The notes: generated by a model not told the origin, from the letters alone. A DNA stretch of 64,000 nt from Candidatus Desulfovibrio kirbyi (GCA_013374015.1 BLLL01000007.1:111820-175819); one strand, 5' to 3'. Shown: positions 34,027-45,458, counted from the stretch's first letter. Numbers and translations: made by a program.

Positions 34027-35766
34027 ATGAGTACTGAAAATACAAATGTTGTGGTGGATGACGGGCGGGCGAAATTCTCGGATTTGTGGAAAAAAGAGGA
34101 CTACTGGGCGATCTGGCTCGGTTTTCTGGTGCTGATAATCGGCTATACGCTCTTTGCCGCGCAGACGCCGCTGAAGTTCAGGGAAACAGTGACGACGGCC
34201 AATCAGATTATGGCGGCGGCCGCGGAAAAAGCGCCTTTCAAAACCATTGAGTGGTACGCCGCCCAGGAATCAAAAAAGAAACTTCGTGCGCGGGACAGCT
34301 CGGAGGGCAAGACCATCGCCTCCTACACTAGGACCCCGGGCGTCTGGAAGGACAATCCGCTGGAATCCTTTTATGTTGCAAAAGAAGACGTAGATGCGGC
34401 CAATGCCAGGGCAAAGCCGGTCACTGACAGCGCAAAAGCTGCCGAGGCAGCCACGCTGGAAAACGCAAAAGTGGCCCAGAAAGCCGCCGAGGATGCGGGC
34501 TATAAGGACTCTTGGCTCAACGCCGAGGCGGAAACAAAGATAAACGCTTGGCGCAAGGCCAAGGGGACGACGTCAAAGGCTTTGGCCAAGCCCATGAACC
34601 TGTTCCCCACCCTTGCGGTGTTCATGGTTGTGCTGATTGTGTTTTTCGGCATCGGCATGGCCTTTATGGGCAACAATATCGCACAGTTCGGTCTGGCCTT
34701 TATCGGCGTGTTTGTTGTGGCCAATCTGGCCTTCATGATGGGCTCTCAAACCACGATGAGAACATACGGCATCAATGCCGAGGCATGGGCGATCATTATA
34801 GGCATGCTTATCGCGAACACTGTGGGTACGCCGTCTGTGATAAAGCCGGCAATTCAGACAGAATACTACATCAAAACCGGTCTTGTGCTGCTGGGCGCGG
34901 AAGTGCTGTTTGACAAAATTGTCGCCATCGGCATTCCCGGAGTTTTTGTGGCTTGGGTGGTGACGCCCATCGTACTTGTCACCACGTACATCTTTGGCCA
35001 AAAAGTCTTAAAAATATCTTCAAAAACGCTGAACATCACCATCTCCGCCGACATGAGCGTGTGCGGTACCTCGGCGGCCATTGCCACAGCGGCGGCCTGC
35101 CGCGCCAAAAAGGAGGAATTGACCCTTTCTATCGGCATTTCCCTTGTCTTTACAGCCATCATGATGGTGGCCATGCCCGCCTTTATCAAGGCCGTGGGCA
35201 TTCCGGAAGTGCTTGGCGGAGCATGGATCGGCGGCACTGTGGACTCCACGGGTGCAGTGGCCGCGGCGGGCGCGTTTCTCGGCGAAAAAGCCATGTATGT
35301 GGCAGCGACTATCAAGATGATTCAGAACGTGCTCATCGGCGTCACCGCGTTTTTTGTCGCCCTGTACTGGACAACCAAGGTTGAGCCGGCAGAGCAGGGC
35401 ATGTCCGGGCGCAGCGTGGGGATCGGCGAGATATGGAACCGGTTTCCCAAATTTGTGATAGGCTTTCTCGTCGCTTCAATCCTTGCTTCCATGCTTAGCG
35501 GAAGTCTTGGTCCCGATCTTTCCGGCGCAATGGTGAACGAAGGTCTGGTACGTGGAATTGCCGGTCCTGTGCGCACATGGTGCTTTGTTCTGGCCTTTAC
35601 CTCTATCGGTCTGGGCACCAATTTCCGCGAACTGGCGCACTATTTCAAGGGCGGCAAGCCGATTATCCTGTACGTGTGCGGACAGAGCTTCAACCTAGTG
35701 TTGACGCTGCTCATGGCCTATATCATGTTTTATCTGGTCTTCCCTGACATCACGGCAAAAATTTGA
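34027..35766 (+). CDS. YeiH/UPF0324-family putative sulfate exporter with a large inserted domain
   Basis: A 579-residue membrane protein. The C-terminal 390 residues carry the UPF0324 core with about ten helices: IIIGMLIANTVG, TGLVLLGAEVLFD, SADMSVCGTSAAIATAAA, WIGGTVDSTGAVAAAGA and TSIGLGTNFREL. Between the first helix (about 30-50) and the core lies an Ala/Lys/Glu-rich soluble stretch of about 130 residues not found in the roughly 350-residue standard members. ATG 34027 follows GGAG; an in-frame ATG at 33997 is an alternative. Family members are annotated as putative sulfate exporters without firm proof. The SLC13 gene upstream suggests linked anion transport. Confidence 0.78.
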   Translation: MSTENTNVVVDDGRAKFSDLWKKEDYWAIWLGFLVLIIGYTLFAAQTPLKFRETVTTANQIMAAAAEKAPFKTIEWYAAQESKKKLRARDSSEGKTIASYTRTPGVWKDNPLESFYVAKEDVDAANARAKPVTDSAKAAEAATLENAKVAQKAAEDAGYKDSWLNAEAETKINAWRKAKGTTSKALAKPMNLFPTLAVFMVVLIVFFGIGMAFMGNNIAQFGLAFIGVFVVANLAFMMGSQTTMRTYGINAEAWAIIIGMLIANTVGTPSVIKPAIQTEYYIKTGLVLLGAEVLFDKIVAIGIPGVFVAWVVTPIVLVTTYIFGQKVLKISSKTLNITISADMSVCGTSAAIATAAACRAKKEELTLSIGISLVFTAIMMVAMPAFIKAVGIPEVLGGAWIGGTVDSTGAVAAAGAFLGEKAMYVAATIKMIQNVLIGVTAFFVALYWTTKVEPAEQGMSGRSVGIGEIWNRFPKFVIGFLVASILASMLSGSLGPDLSGAMVNEGLVRGIAGPVRTWCFVLAFTSIGLGTNFRELAHYFKGGKPIILYVCGQSFNLVLTLLMAYIMFYLVFPDITAKI

Positions 35767-35773
35767 CACAACA

Positions 35774-35804
35774 GCGGCGCAAAGGTTACCGGTTTTTGCG
35801 CCGC
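35774..35804 (+). terminator. Stem-loop after the YeiH-type gene
   Basis: GCGGCGCAAA and TTTGCGCCGC form a perfect 10-bp stem with an 11-nt loop directly after the stop. Only C-rich sequence follows, so a U-tract is missing; termination is probable but not certain. Confidence 0.55.
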
Positions 35805-35824
35805 CCCTCATACCACCAAAAAAT

Positions 35825-36055
35825 ATGCGCCCATCGTTTTGCAGTCGCCTTACGCGCCTTGGCCTTGCCCTAGCTGTGCTGCTGGGTATTGTCTATGGGC
35901 TGGCGCCGCTGTTGCTGAACTCGTTTGCGCCCTTACGGGCTTACGATCAGATTGTGCGGGAAACCGACATCATCCCTGGGGTGCTGTTTTACAGCGAGGT
36001 TCCGCAGACAAGGGATGCGGAGATGAACAACAGGGACAGTATCCGCTACCGTTAA
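35825..36055 (+). CDS. Small membrane protein of unknown function
   Basis: A 76-residue frame with an N-terminal transmembrane or signal-anchor helix (LGLALAVLLGIVYGLAPLLL, residues 12-31) and a polar tail (AYDQIVRETDIIPGVLFYSE, then NNRDSIRYR). The hydrophobic profile, codon use and position between a terminator and a convergent gene favour a real gene. I do not recognise the family, and no clear ribosome site precedes the ATG. Confidence 0.55.
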   Translation: MRPSFCSRLTRLGLALAVLLGIVYGLAPLLLNSFAPLRAYDQIVRETDIIPGVLFYSEVPQTRDAEMNNRDSIRYR

Positions 36056-36075
36056 AGAACCGGCACGGGCAAAGG

Positions 36076-39000
36076 CTAAAGCTCCACAATCCGCACGTCG
36101 CCTCTTGTTTCGTTGATTTTTTTGCGGAAACTCTGCCGTCTGTCCTCTCCGTCAAAAAGTCCGGCCAGCCATTCCGCCACATGTAGCACAGAGCGTTTTT
36201 CGTCCTTCATGGCAATGAGGCAGCGTCCAATGCCGATTTTGCAGGAAGGGCAACCTGCCAGAATTTGGGCGTCCGGCGCTTTCGCAACCGCAATGCGGAG
36301 ATTCTGTATCTTGCGCGCGCGAAGCTTGTTGTAAATCTGCGGCGAGGTAACTGCCCCCATGCCGGATTCGCCGCAACATTCGGCGCTCAAGGCGATAGGA
36401 ACATCGGCGAACTCGCTTAATGCCCGCACGGTTTGTATACGGCTTTTGACCTTGTGCGCGTTTGCCCATTCGCAATGGCAGGCCGTGTGGTAAATAACGG
36501 GCACGCCAGCGGGCGAGATGATGTCTTTCTTGCGCAACAGCGGCAGGACAAGTTGCGCCACATCCCACTGTTCAAGATTGGGAAACTGCTCGCCGAGAGC
36601 AAGGCGGGACAGGCTGTCACGGCATGTGCCGCAGGCCGAGACAAGCCGGCAGCAGTCAAAGCCCTGTTTTTCAAGATTGTGGAGCATAGCGGACAGGTAT
36701 TGGCGGTTTTGCGCCAGATTGTCTTCAAAGGGGATGTCCATTCCGGCGGCCAGCAGGGGATAGCCACAGCAAAGATGGCGGGGCGGCATGGCCACGGCGA
36801 AACCCGCCCTGAGCAGTAGCATGAGCGAGGAGATGCCGATGCGGTCATAAAAAAGCGCGCCCCCGCAGCCGGGGAAATAAAGGACGCAGGGCATCCCCGG
36901 CGCAGGCTCTGAAGGCGCAAACACAGCGCCCTTGTGGAGTTTGAGCGATTCGTACAGATTTGTGTAGCCCATCTTTGGCCCGCGTCCGGAAAACAGGGGG
37001 CTTACCATGCGCTTTTTCCATATGTCCGGGATAAGTCCAAGCGCCTTATTCTGAAATTTTTGTCCCAGTGAAGCCATTTTTGCCAGTTTGGGCGCGCGGT
37101 GAGTAATATCTCGCGCTATAAAGGAAAGGACGCGTGTTTTGACCGGGTGCCCGCCCGCGTTTTCGTGTTCCAGCAGCGTGCGTAGCGTGAGCGCCACTTC
37201 GCCGGAGGGTATGGCGATAGGGCAGTTGGCCGCGCAGCGTCCGCAGGTGGTGCAGTGCTCCACCTGAGTGCGGAGATGTTTGAGCAGCGTTTCGTCGATG
37301 CGTCCGGTATTTGCTTGGGAATAGTACACGGCTTCCAGTAGCATACCCAGCACCATGTTTTTGTTGCGCGGGTAGTAGTGCATGGAGCGTTCGGGATAGC
37401 TCATGGGGCACACATGCCTGCACTTGCCGCAACGTGTGCAGGTTTGCACGGCAGTGAGCAGATTGATGAGATTTTCCTTGTCCGGCAGACCGCTTTCACG
37501 AATGTCGTGAATGAGCCTGTTGAACGAAAAGGTGAAAGGGCGCACCGGCAGTTCCCTGAAAACAAGTTTCGCAGGATTCATAACGTCACGGGGATCAACG
37601 CGCTCTTTGAAGGCGCGCAGGGCGTCCATTTTTTCTTTGCTCAAAAAGGCAATCTTGGTGATTCCTATGCCGTGCTCCCCGGAAACTTCCCCGTCCATTT
37701 CCTGGCATTTTGTCATAACGCGAAAGGCGACAGACTCGGCTTTTTCCAGCATGAGGGGGTCGTTGGAGTTGACAGGAATATTTACGTGCCAGTTGCCGTC
37801 GCCGGCATGCATGTGGCTTGCCACGACGATGCGGGACGCCCCCATAGCAGTGCTGATTTTTGTGATTTTTTTGGCAAGATGCGGGTGCTTTTCTGCCATT
37901 TCGCGCAAAAACGTCTCCGCCCTAGCAAAAAGCTCGGTGTCGGAAAGATCGGAGGAAGCCACGTCGCCGGACGCTGCCCTGGAGGCCAGTGAAAATTCGT
38001 GGTTAAAGTCCTTGTTGTCTAGGGGTAGCCCAGGGAGCCTGCCCACTTCCTGAAGGGCGCGTCTGTATGCTTGCGCCGTATATTCAAGGTTGAGTTGTTC
38101 CAGAAAAAGCGCGAAGTCGGAGATTTTGTTTATGGGGATAACCACGTCTTCGTTGAGCTTAAATCCCGACGTGCGCTTTGCGATGGCCGAAAGCTTGTGG
38201 CGGTCTTCCCAGAAGCGCTCGGCCTCTTTTTCGTCAGCGGCCACAATGCTGTCCACATTTTCCTGACGTTCCACCACATCGACGATTTCCCGGACGGATT
38301 TGTCGAGCAGATAGGCGTCGTCGCCGTCCAATTGCAGGATGATGACAGAAATGGGCAGCCCTTCGTATTTTGTAGACTTGCGTTTGTAGTCGATAGCCTG
38401 AATATATTTCGCGCCGAATTCTTCAAGCGCCGAAAGGCGAGCATAGTCGCCGGCTTCGCGTATGCGGTCGCGCAGGGTGACAAGTTCGCTCACTACAACG
38501 GCTGCAGGGTGCATGGAGCGCCCGAAAAATTCCAGCGCCATAACCCGCGAACAGAGGGGCTTTTTGTGGAGAATGAATGCCGCTTCGGTGATGATGCCGT
38601 CCACGCCTTCCTTCTGCATTCCCGGCAGGCCGCCTAGGGACTTGTTGGTCACGTCTTTTCCCAGGCCGGGCAGTCGGATTTCATCGCCGCGCAACTGTAC
38701 AATGGCGCGCACGCCGCCGCTGACGTCCTTGACCGCGAAACTTGCGGTTTCCCCCAGCAGAATTTTGTGGCGGGGATGGTTTTCGCGTTCAACAGTGATG
38801 ATTTCACCTGTGGGCGTCACCATTCGCCACCAGAGCAGGTTGTCGAGCGTTGTGCCATATTCAAAGGCGCTGGGGCCGCCGGCGTTTTCAGAAATATTGC
38901 CGCCGACGGTCGAAGCAAGTTTTGAGGCCGGGTCAACGGAAAAAAGCGCACCTGCCCGATCCGCCGCTGTGATGACATCCTGGGTGACAGCGCCCGTCTG

Positions 39001-39621
39001 ACAGGTGACGGTCATCTCCGTCAGGTCAACAGGGCCGATTCGGGTGAGGCGCGTTAGGCTGACAATGATGGTGCGCTTGCGCGCCGGCACCGCCCCCCCT
39101 GTCATGCCGGATCCGCCGCCGCGCGGGATCAGTGCGAATTTGAGGTCGTTGGCGAGTTTGACTATTTCGGCCACCTGTTCGGTAGTGTCCGGCTCCACAA
39201 CTAGAAGCGGCAGTTCCATGCGCAGGTCCGTGGCGTCGGTCGCGGTTTCGATCAGTGTCGCGGGACGCGCTAGGACGCACTCGTCGGGCAGAATGGTCCG
39301 CAAGGCCTCAATGAGTCTGGCGCGGAAGTCCGTTTCCGCCTCATGGGCGGACCAGAACATGGTGATGCCTTCGCTGATGGCTGTGGCGTAGTAGTGGGCA
39401 AGGGAAAGAGATTCCTTTTCAAAGCGGCGCTGTACGCTTTCACGCACGATAGCGGCGTCAATAAAGGGGTTGTAGGCCACAAGGAAGAGTTCTTCGGCAA
39501 TGGCAATGGCCATCAGCCGCACAGCTTCCGGCCATTCCGCGAAATCGTCTATATTGATGCGCAAAATGCGATTCACAACGTAATTGGGCGAGATGGAAAT
39601 ATGCGGGCATTTGTGGGGCAT
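36076..39621 (-). CDS. Fused FAD/[Fe-S] D-lactate or glycolate dehydrogenase (GlcD-GlcF type)
   Basis: An 1181-residue fusion. The N-terminal half is an FAD-linked oxidase: PCMH-type FAD site with LIPRGGGSGMTGGAVP and GGNISENAGGPSAFEYGTT, then the FAD-oxidase C domain ending with the GEHGIGITK signature. Near residues 728-740 comes a CxxCxxCxxxCP cluster (CTRCGKCRHVCP), and near 790 a second (CTTCGRCAANCP). Two CCG repeats follow (CCGYPLLAAG about 950, CCGESGMGAV about 1082). It oxidises a 2-hydroxy acid and passes electrons through the clusters to the membrane pool. D-lactate is the usual inferred substrate in sulfate reducers. Confidence 0.85.
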   Translation of the reverse strand: MPHKCPHISISPNYVVNRILRINIDDFAEWPEAVRLMAIAIAEELFLVAYNPFIDAAIVRESVQRRFEKESLSLAHYYATAISEGITMFWSAHEAETDFRARLIEALRTILPDECVLARPATLIETATDATDLRMELPLLVVEPDTTEQVAEIVKLANDLKFALIPRGGGSGMTGGAVPARKRTIIVSLTRLTRIGPVDLTEMTVTCQTGAVTQDVITAADRAGALFSVDPASKLASTVGGNISENAGGPSAFEYGTTLDNLLWWRMVTPTGEIITVERENHPRHKILLGETASFAVKDVSGGVRAIVQLRGDEIRLPGLGKDVTNKSLGGLPGMQKEGVDGIITEAAFILHKKPLCSRVMALEFFGRSMHPAAVVVSELVTLRDRIREAGDYARLSALEEFGAKYIQAIDYKRKSTKYEGLPISVIILQLDGDDAYLLDKSVREIVDVVERQENVDSIVAADEKEAERFWEDRHKLSAIAKRTSGFKLNEDVVIPINKISDFALFLEQLNLEYTAQAYRRALQEVGRLPGLPLDNKDFNHEFSLASRAASGDVASSDLSDTELFARAETFLREMAEKHPHLAKKITKISTAMGASRIVVASHMHAGDGNWHVNIPVNSNDPLMLEKAESVAFRVMTKCQEMDGEVSGEHGIGITKIAFLSKEKMDALRAFKERVDPRDVMNPAKLVFRELPVRPFTFSFNRLIHDIRESGLPDKENLINLLTAVQTCTRCGKCRHVCPMSYPERSMHYYPRNKNMVLGMLLEAVYYSQANTGRIDETLLKHLRTQVEHCTTCGRCAANCPIAIPSGEVALTLRTLLEHENAGGHPVKTRVLSFIARDITHRAPKLAKMASLGQKFQNKALGLIPDIWKKRMVSPLFSGRGPKMGYTNLYESLKLHKGAVFAPSEPAPGMPCVLYFPGCGGALFYDRIGISSLMLLLRAGFAVAMPPRHLCCGYPLLAAGMDIPFEDNLAQNRQYLSAMLHNLEKQGFDCCRLVSACGTCRDSLSRLALGEQFPNLEQWDVAQLVLPLLRKKDIISPAGVPVIYHTACHCEWANAHKVKSRIQTVRALSEFADVPIALSAECCGESGMGAVTSPQIYNKLRARKIQNLRIAVAKAPDAQILAGCPSCKIGIGRCLIAMKDEKRSVLHVAEWLAGLFDGEDRRQSFRKKINETRGDVRIVEL

Positions 39622-41020
<1,399 letters not shown>

Positions 41021-41100
41021 CAGACAACAAAGCGGGCACAGCAGGCATCCGGGATACCGCGCATTCAGACAACTAAAAAAATGCGTCCCATGAGGGCACA

Positions 41101-41994
41101 ATGATATCGCGGCGCATTCTGATTATTGCGGGCATTGTGCTCATTCTTTTTCTGGGCATGTACACTTGGAACCAGCGCACCCGTGCGCTGGACACCCTTG
41201 CCTCCACTGTCGGCCTTGAGGTTACGGGCGCTGTTCTGGCGTCCATGCGCGCCGTTCAGGATGGCGTTACAGCTTTTTGGAACAGGTATTTTGACCTTGT
41301 CAATGTGCGCGAAGAAAATGAACATCTCAAGGCGCGTCTGAAAGAGATGGACGCCAAGATTCTGGCTGTCAGGGAAGCACAGGAAGAACTTAAACGTCTT
41401 CGCGCGCTTGTCCAATTGCCGCTGGACGAAAGCTGGCGTTCTTTTGCCGCGCGTGTTCTGTCCGGGCGTATGGGGCCAAATGCGGCACTCGACAGCGTCA
41501 CCATCAACCGCGGGTACGCCACAGGCGCCCGTCCGGGTACGCCGCTGGTGACCCAGCAAGGTCTTGTGGGGCGGGTGTTCAGGGCAAGCCCCCATACCGC
41601 CACAGCCCTGCTGGTGACGGACCCGGCCAGCCGTATAGCTGTTTTTACCCAGCAAGGCCGCGCATTGGGCATCTTGTTCGGACAGGGTGCAGGTAAAACG
41701 CTTGAGGTGAATTTTGTACGGCGTGACGCCAAAATCACCAGAGGAGAAATCCTCATCACCGCCGGCCTTGACGGCAAATTTCCCAAGGGCATCCCTGTCG
41801 GGCTGGTAGTGAATGTCTCCCCGTCAGACTATACGCAGTTTATATCCATTGAGGCCAAGCCCATTGTGGATCTGCAAAACCTTGAAGAAGTTCTGCTGCT
41901 TGAAGCGACAGGGCTGGCGCATTCCGTCACGGAGCCGGACGATCCGCCCCCCATCTTTGTCGGGCCGCCCGCGCCACATGCCGCAGCGCCATGA
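41101..41994 (+). CDS. mreC: Rod shape-determining protein MreC
   Basis: A 297-residue bitopic protein with a membrane anchor near residues 5-22, a coiled coil (residues 60-105; VREENEHLKARLKEMDAK) and the beta-barrel MreC domain (VLSGRMGPNAALDSVTINRG, ITRGEILITAGLDGKFPKG). It scaffolds the elongasome in the periplasm. The stop overlaps the mreD start (ATGA). Confidence 0.93.
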   Translation: MISRRILIIAGIVLILFLGMYTWNQRTRALDTLASTVGLEVTGAVLASMRAVQDGVTAFWNRYFDLVNVREENEHLKARLKEMDAKILAVREAQEELKRLRALVQLPLDESWRSFAARVLSGRMGPNAALDSVTINRGYATGARPGTPLVTQQGLVGRVFRASPHTATALLVTDPASRIAVFTQQGRALGILFGQGAGKTLEVNFVRRDAKITRGEILITAGLDGKFPKGIPVGLVVNVSPSDYTQFISIEAKPIVDLQNLEEVLLLEATGLAHSVTEPDDPPPIFVGPPAPHAAAP

Positions 41995-42470
41995 ACTTTG
42001 TCCGTAACCTCGTCTGGTGGCTGTTCTTCATCGCAACAGCCGTTTGTATGCAAACGCTGGCGCCTAGTCTGGATGTGTTTGTTGTGGGCATTTTCATACT
42101 CCTTCAGGAACGCGACTACAAAAATATGTTCTGGCTGCTTCCTCTTTTTGTCCTGTTGCAGGAAGGCATGGGCACGCGCCTTTTCGGCGGCGTCATTGTC
42201 TGGTATGCTGCGGTCATTATTTTTTTCAAAATAGGGCAGTGGCTGTTTGAGGTGAAAAATTTTCTCTTTGTCTTTTTGCTTTCCAGTTGTCTGATTGCGC
42301 CTTATTATGCCATAAATTGGCTTATGGCGCTCTTGCAGAATCTGGCCTTCAGCCCGCGCGACACACTGGACAGGGCGCTCATACAGGCGCTGTTTCTGCC
42401 CTTTGCGTGGATTTCGTTTGCACTGACACGGCACTTAACCATGCAGGCTGATGGAAGCGGACAGCAATAA
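41991..42470 (+). CDS. mreD: Rod shape-determining protein MreD
   Basis: A 159-residue polytopic membrane protein with about five hydrophobic helices. Sequence conservation in MreD is low; the call rests on size, hydropathy and its position between mreC and mrdA. It is translationally coupled to mreC and its end overlaps the predicted mrdA start. Confidence 0.8.
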   Translation: MNFVRNLVWWLFFIATAVCMQTLAPSLDVFVVGIFILLQERDYKNMFWLLPLFVLLQEGMGTRLFGGVIVWYAAVIIFFKIGQWLFEVKNFLFVFLLSSCLIAPYYAINWLMALLQNLAFSPRDTLDRALIQALFLPFAWISFALTRHLTMQADGSGQQ

Positions 42471-44349
42471 TTTCATGTTGGGCGAGTCCCAGCGGCAAAA
42501 AGGCCTGCGTCCCTGGATCAAAACCTATGTGGAGACAGAGCGGCATCAACCGCCGCGTTTTGGCGTTTTTCTGTTGCAGGGTCTTGTCGGCCTGCTGTTT
42601 TTTGTGGTTGTGACGCGCCTGTGGTATCTGCAAATCCACCGCGGCGCGGAATTTTCACGCCAGGCGCAGGAAAACAGACTGCGCTACGAACGTATTTTCG
42701 CGCCGCGCGGGCGTATTCTGGATGAAACAGGCCGTGTTCTGGCCGATAACCGCATTGCCTACGGCCTGTCGCTGCTGCGCGAAGACTGCCACGACATCCC
42801 TGCCACATTGGCGCAAATCAGCGCGTTTTTCCGTTTGCCACTGCCTCAGATATGGGACAAATACCAGCAGGACCGCATCAAAATGAAGCCCTATGAACCC
42901 ATTTTGATGCTCACCGACATTCCTTTTGACCAAGTAGCCCGCATCGCCTCGGATATTCCGGACTGGCCGGGACTTGAGCTTGTTGTGCGTTCAAAGCGCA
43001 GTTACCCGGAAAAAGATCTCTTTGCGCATATTCTGGGCTATGTGGCGGAAGTGAATGAAAAAGAAATGGCCGCAGATCTCAGTTTGGAAATGGGGGACCT
43101 GGCCGGCAAGCAGGGACTGGAGCTTGAACTGGAAAAACAGCTTCGTGGGCGCAAGGGACTGTATGTTGTTGAGGTGGACGCCCATGCGCGCGTGCTGAAC
43201 AAAACGCTGAATCAGGAGCCGCAGAGCGGTCGCGAGGTGCGCCTTTCCCTGAACACGGCTCTTCAGCAGGCCGCTTGGGACGCCCTTGGCGGTGAAGCCG
43301 GCTGCATCGTGGTGATGGAGCCGGACACCGGCAAACTGCGCGCGCTTGTCACTTCGCCGGCCTACGACAACAATCTGTTTGCGGCGGGTATTTCCAAACG
43401 CGACTGGGAAGCCCTGCGCACCAGCAATCGTTTCCCTCTACAAAACCGCGTTATCCAGAGCGTTTACCCCCCAGGTTCAGTCTGGAAACTCATTATGGCT
43501 TCTCTTTTTCTGGAACGCGGAATCAACCCGAGAGAAACCGTGCACTGCGCGGGTGAAGTCAAACTGGGCAATCAGATTTTTCGTTGCTGGAAGCGTGAAG
43601 GACACGGTAGCATGGATATGGAAAACGCCGTTATTCACTCCTGCGATGTGTATTTTTATCTTATGTCAGAACGTGTGGGCATTGACAAAATAGAAGCGTT
43701 CGCCAAGGATTTCGGCTTCGGACGTCCGACCGGCATTGATCTTCCGCACGAAAAATCTGGGCTTGTGCCCTCACGCAGTTGGAAAAAACGCCAGTTCGGA
43801 CGGGGGTGGGCCGGCGGTGAAACCTACAATGTTTCTATCGGGCAGGGTTACACGCTTGTCACGCCCCTGCAGATTGCCGTGTTTGTCTCGGCGTTGCTCA
43901 ACGGCGGAGATTTGCTCAAACCACAGCTTCTGGACAACGTGCCGCGCGAAAGCGCAGGGCGCGTGCCGGCAAAGGCGGAAACGCTGAACTTTGTGGCCAA
44001 CGCCATGCGCAAAGCCGTATCCGGCGGCACAGCGCACGTTGTTTCCCGCAAGGATGCCGATATGGGCGGAAAAACCGGCACGGCACAGGTTGTCAAATTG
44101 AAAATGGCCGCCGGCGACAGGCGTCTGCGCGCCTCGGAGATGGAGTATGCTCAGCGCGATCATGCTTGGATAGCCACCTTTGGAATCAAGAACGGCAAAT
44201 CTTATGTGGTGGTCGTCATGGTGGAGCATGGCGGGGGCGGTTCCAGCGTGGCGGGACCGGTGGCCGCGAAGATTTATGACCACCTCTTCGACGGATCGGC
44301 CAAAACGAAATTTGCCCAACGTCCTCTGCAAAACGGACAGACGAACTGA
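42451..44349 (+). CDS. mrdA: Penicillin-binding protein 2 (elongation transpeptidase)
   Basis: A 632-residue class B PBP with one membrane helix near 45-65, a PBP dimer domain beginning RGRILDETGRVLADNR, and a transpeptidase domain. The active-site motifs are PPGSVWKL (SxxK), HSCD (SxN position; Cys-Asp here as in other PBP2s) and GGKTGTAQV (KTG). It cross-links new side-wall peptidoglycan with RodA. ATG 42451 overlaps mreD by 20 nt; ATG 42475 is an alternative start. Confidence 0.93.
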   Translation: MEADSNNFMLGESQRQKGLRPWIKTYVETERHQPPRFGVFLLQGLVGLLFFVVVTRLWYLQIHRGAEFSRQAQENRLRYERIFAPRGRILDETGRVLADNRIAYGLSLLREDCHDIPATLAQISAFFRLPLPQIWDKYQQDRIKMKPYEPILMLTDIPFDQVARIASDIPDWPGLELVVRSKRSYPEKDLFAHILGYVAEVNEKEMAADLSLEMGDLAGKQGLELELEKQLRGRKGLYVVEVDAHARVLNKTLNQEPQSGREVRLSLNTALQQAAWDALGGEAGCIVVMEPDTGKLRALVTSPAYDNNLFAAGISKRDWEALRTSNRFPLQNRVIQSVYPPGSVWKLIMASLFLERGINPRETVHCAGEVKLGNQIFRCWKREGHGSMDMENAVIHSCDVYFYLMSERVGIDKIEAFAKDFGFGRPTGIDLPHEKSGLVPSRSWKKRQFGRGWAGGETYNVSIGQGYTLVTPLQIAVFVSALLNGGDLLKPQLLDNVPRESAGRVPAKAETLNFVANAMRKAVSGGTAHVVSRKDADMGGKTGTAQVVKLKMAAGDRRLRASEMEYAQRDHAWIATFGIKNGKSYVVVVMVEHGGGGSSVAGPVAAKIYDHLFDGSAKTKFAQRPLQNGQTN

Positions 44350-44351
44350 AG

Positions 44352-45458
44352 ATGGACATGCGGCTCATAAACTACATCAACTGGAGTTTGCTCACCTGCA
44401 TGGTGCTTCTGTACCTGTTGGGAATCGGCAATCTGTACTCGGCCAGCACCACACGCCTTGAGACGGGATTTATGTTTTCAGATTTTTATCAGCGTCAGCT
44501 TGTCTGGGGCTTGTGCGGCATAGTGTGCATGCTTGCCGCCATGTCCTTTGACTACCGTCGGTTGCGTAATCTTGCCTGGCCCCTGTTTTTGGTTTCTATT
44601 GTCCTGCTGCTGCTTGTGTCTGTGATGGGTAAAACGGTATACGGCGCGCGGCGCTGGCTTTCCCTCGGCTTTATGAGCATTCAGCCTTCGGAAATGACGA
44701 AACTTGCGCTGCTCCTGCTGGCGGCGCGTCTGCTTGCCCGCGACCAGCGCCCGCTAGGTTGGAAGGATTTTCTCACAGTGCTCGGCATAGGGCTTGCGCC
44801 TTGCCTGCTGATTGTCATGCAGCCGGATCTGGGTACCGCAATCATGTTGCTGCTGCTGCTCGGCGGTATGATTTTATACCGCGGTCTGCACGGCCATGTG
44901 CTCAAATTCTGCCTTCTTGCCGCGCCCTGCGCGGCGGCTTTCATGTGGATAGCCGGACTGCGCGACTACCAGCGCCAACGCATACTTACCTTTTTGGACC
45001 CGGGCAACGACCCGCGCGGCGCAGGATACCACATCCTGCAATCGCGCATAGCCATCGGTTCAGGGGAACTCTGGGGTAAGGGATTTCAGGGGGGCACACA
45101 GAGCCAGTTGCGTTTTTTGCCGGAACGCCATTCGGACTTTGCCATGGCCGTCTTTGGAGAGGAATGGGGCTTTGTTGGGTGCGTTGCGCTGATAACCCTT
45201 TTCTGCTTTTTTTTATTTTCCATTTTTTCCACAGTGATACAGGCAAAAGACCGTTTCGGCAGCCTGCTGGCGGTGGGCGTTTTCTTTTATTTTTTTTGGC
45301 AAATTTTTATCAATATTGGCATGGTGATCGGACTGATGCCGGTGGTTGGCATCCCGCTGCCATTCATCAGCTATGGAGGCAGCGCCACATTGCTTAATTT
45401 TACACTTTTGGGCATTGTACTTAATGTTTCCATGCGACGATTTATGTTCAAAGGCTGA
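44352..45458 (+). CDS. rodA: Rod-shape peptidoglycan glycosyltransferase RodA
   Basis: A 368-residue SEDS-family membrane glycosyltransferase with about ten helices. Conserved stretches include RRWLSLGFMSIQPSEMTKLA, MQPDLGTAIM, the catalytic-loop region LRFLPERHSDFAMAVFGEEWG and the C-terminal GIPLPFISYGGSA. It polymerises lipid II for the cell wall together with PBP2, encoded 2 nt upstream. Confidence 0.94.
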   Translation: MDMRLINYINWSLLTCMVLLYLLGIGNLYSASTTRLETGFMFSDFYQRQLVWGLCGIVCMLAAMSFDYRRLRNLAWPLFLVSIVLLLLVSVMGKTVYGARRWLSLGFMSIQPSEMTKLALLLLAARLLARDQRPLGWKDFLTVLGIGLAPCLLIVMQPDLGTAIMLLLLLGGMILYRGLHGHVLKFCLLAAPCAAAFMWIAGLRDYQRQRILTFLDPGNDPRGAGYHILQSRIAIGSGELWGKGFQGGTQSQLRFLPERHSDFAMAVFGEEWGFVGCVALITLFCFFLFSIFSTVIQAKDRFGSLLAVGVFFYFFWQIFINIGMVIGLMPVVGIPLPFISYGGSATLLNFTLLGIVLNVSMRRFMFKG

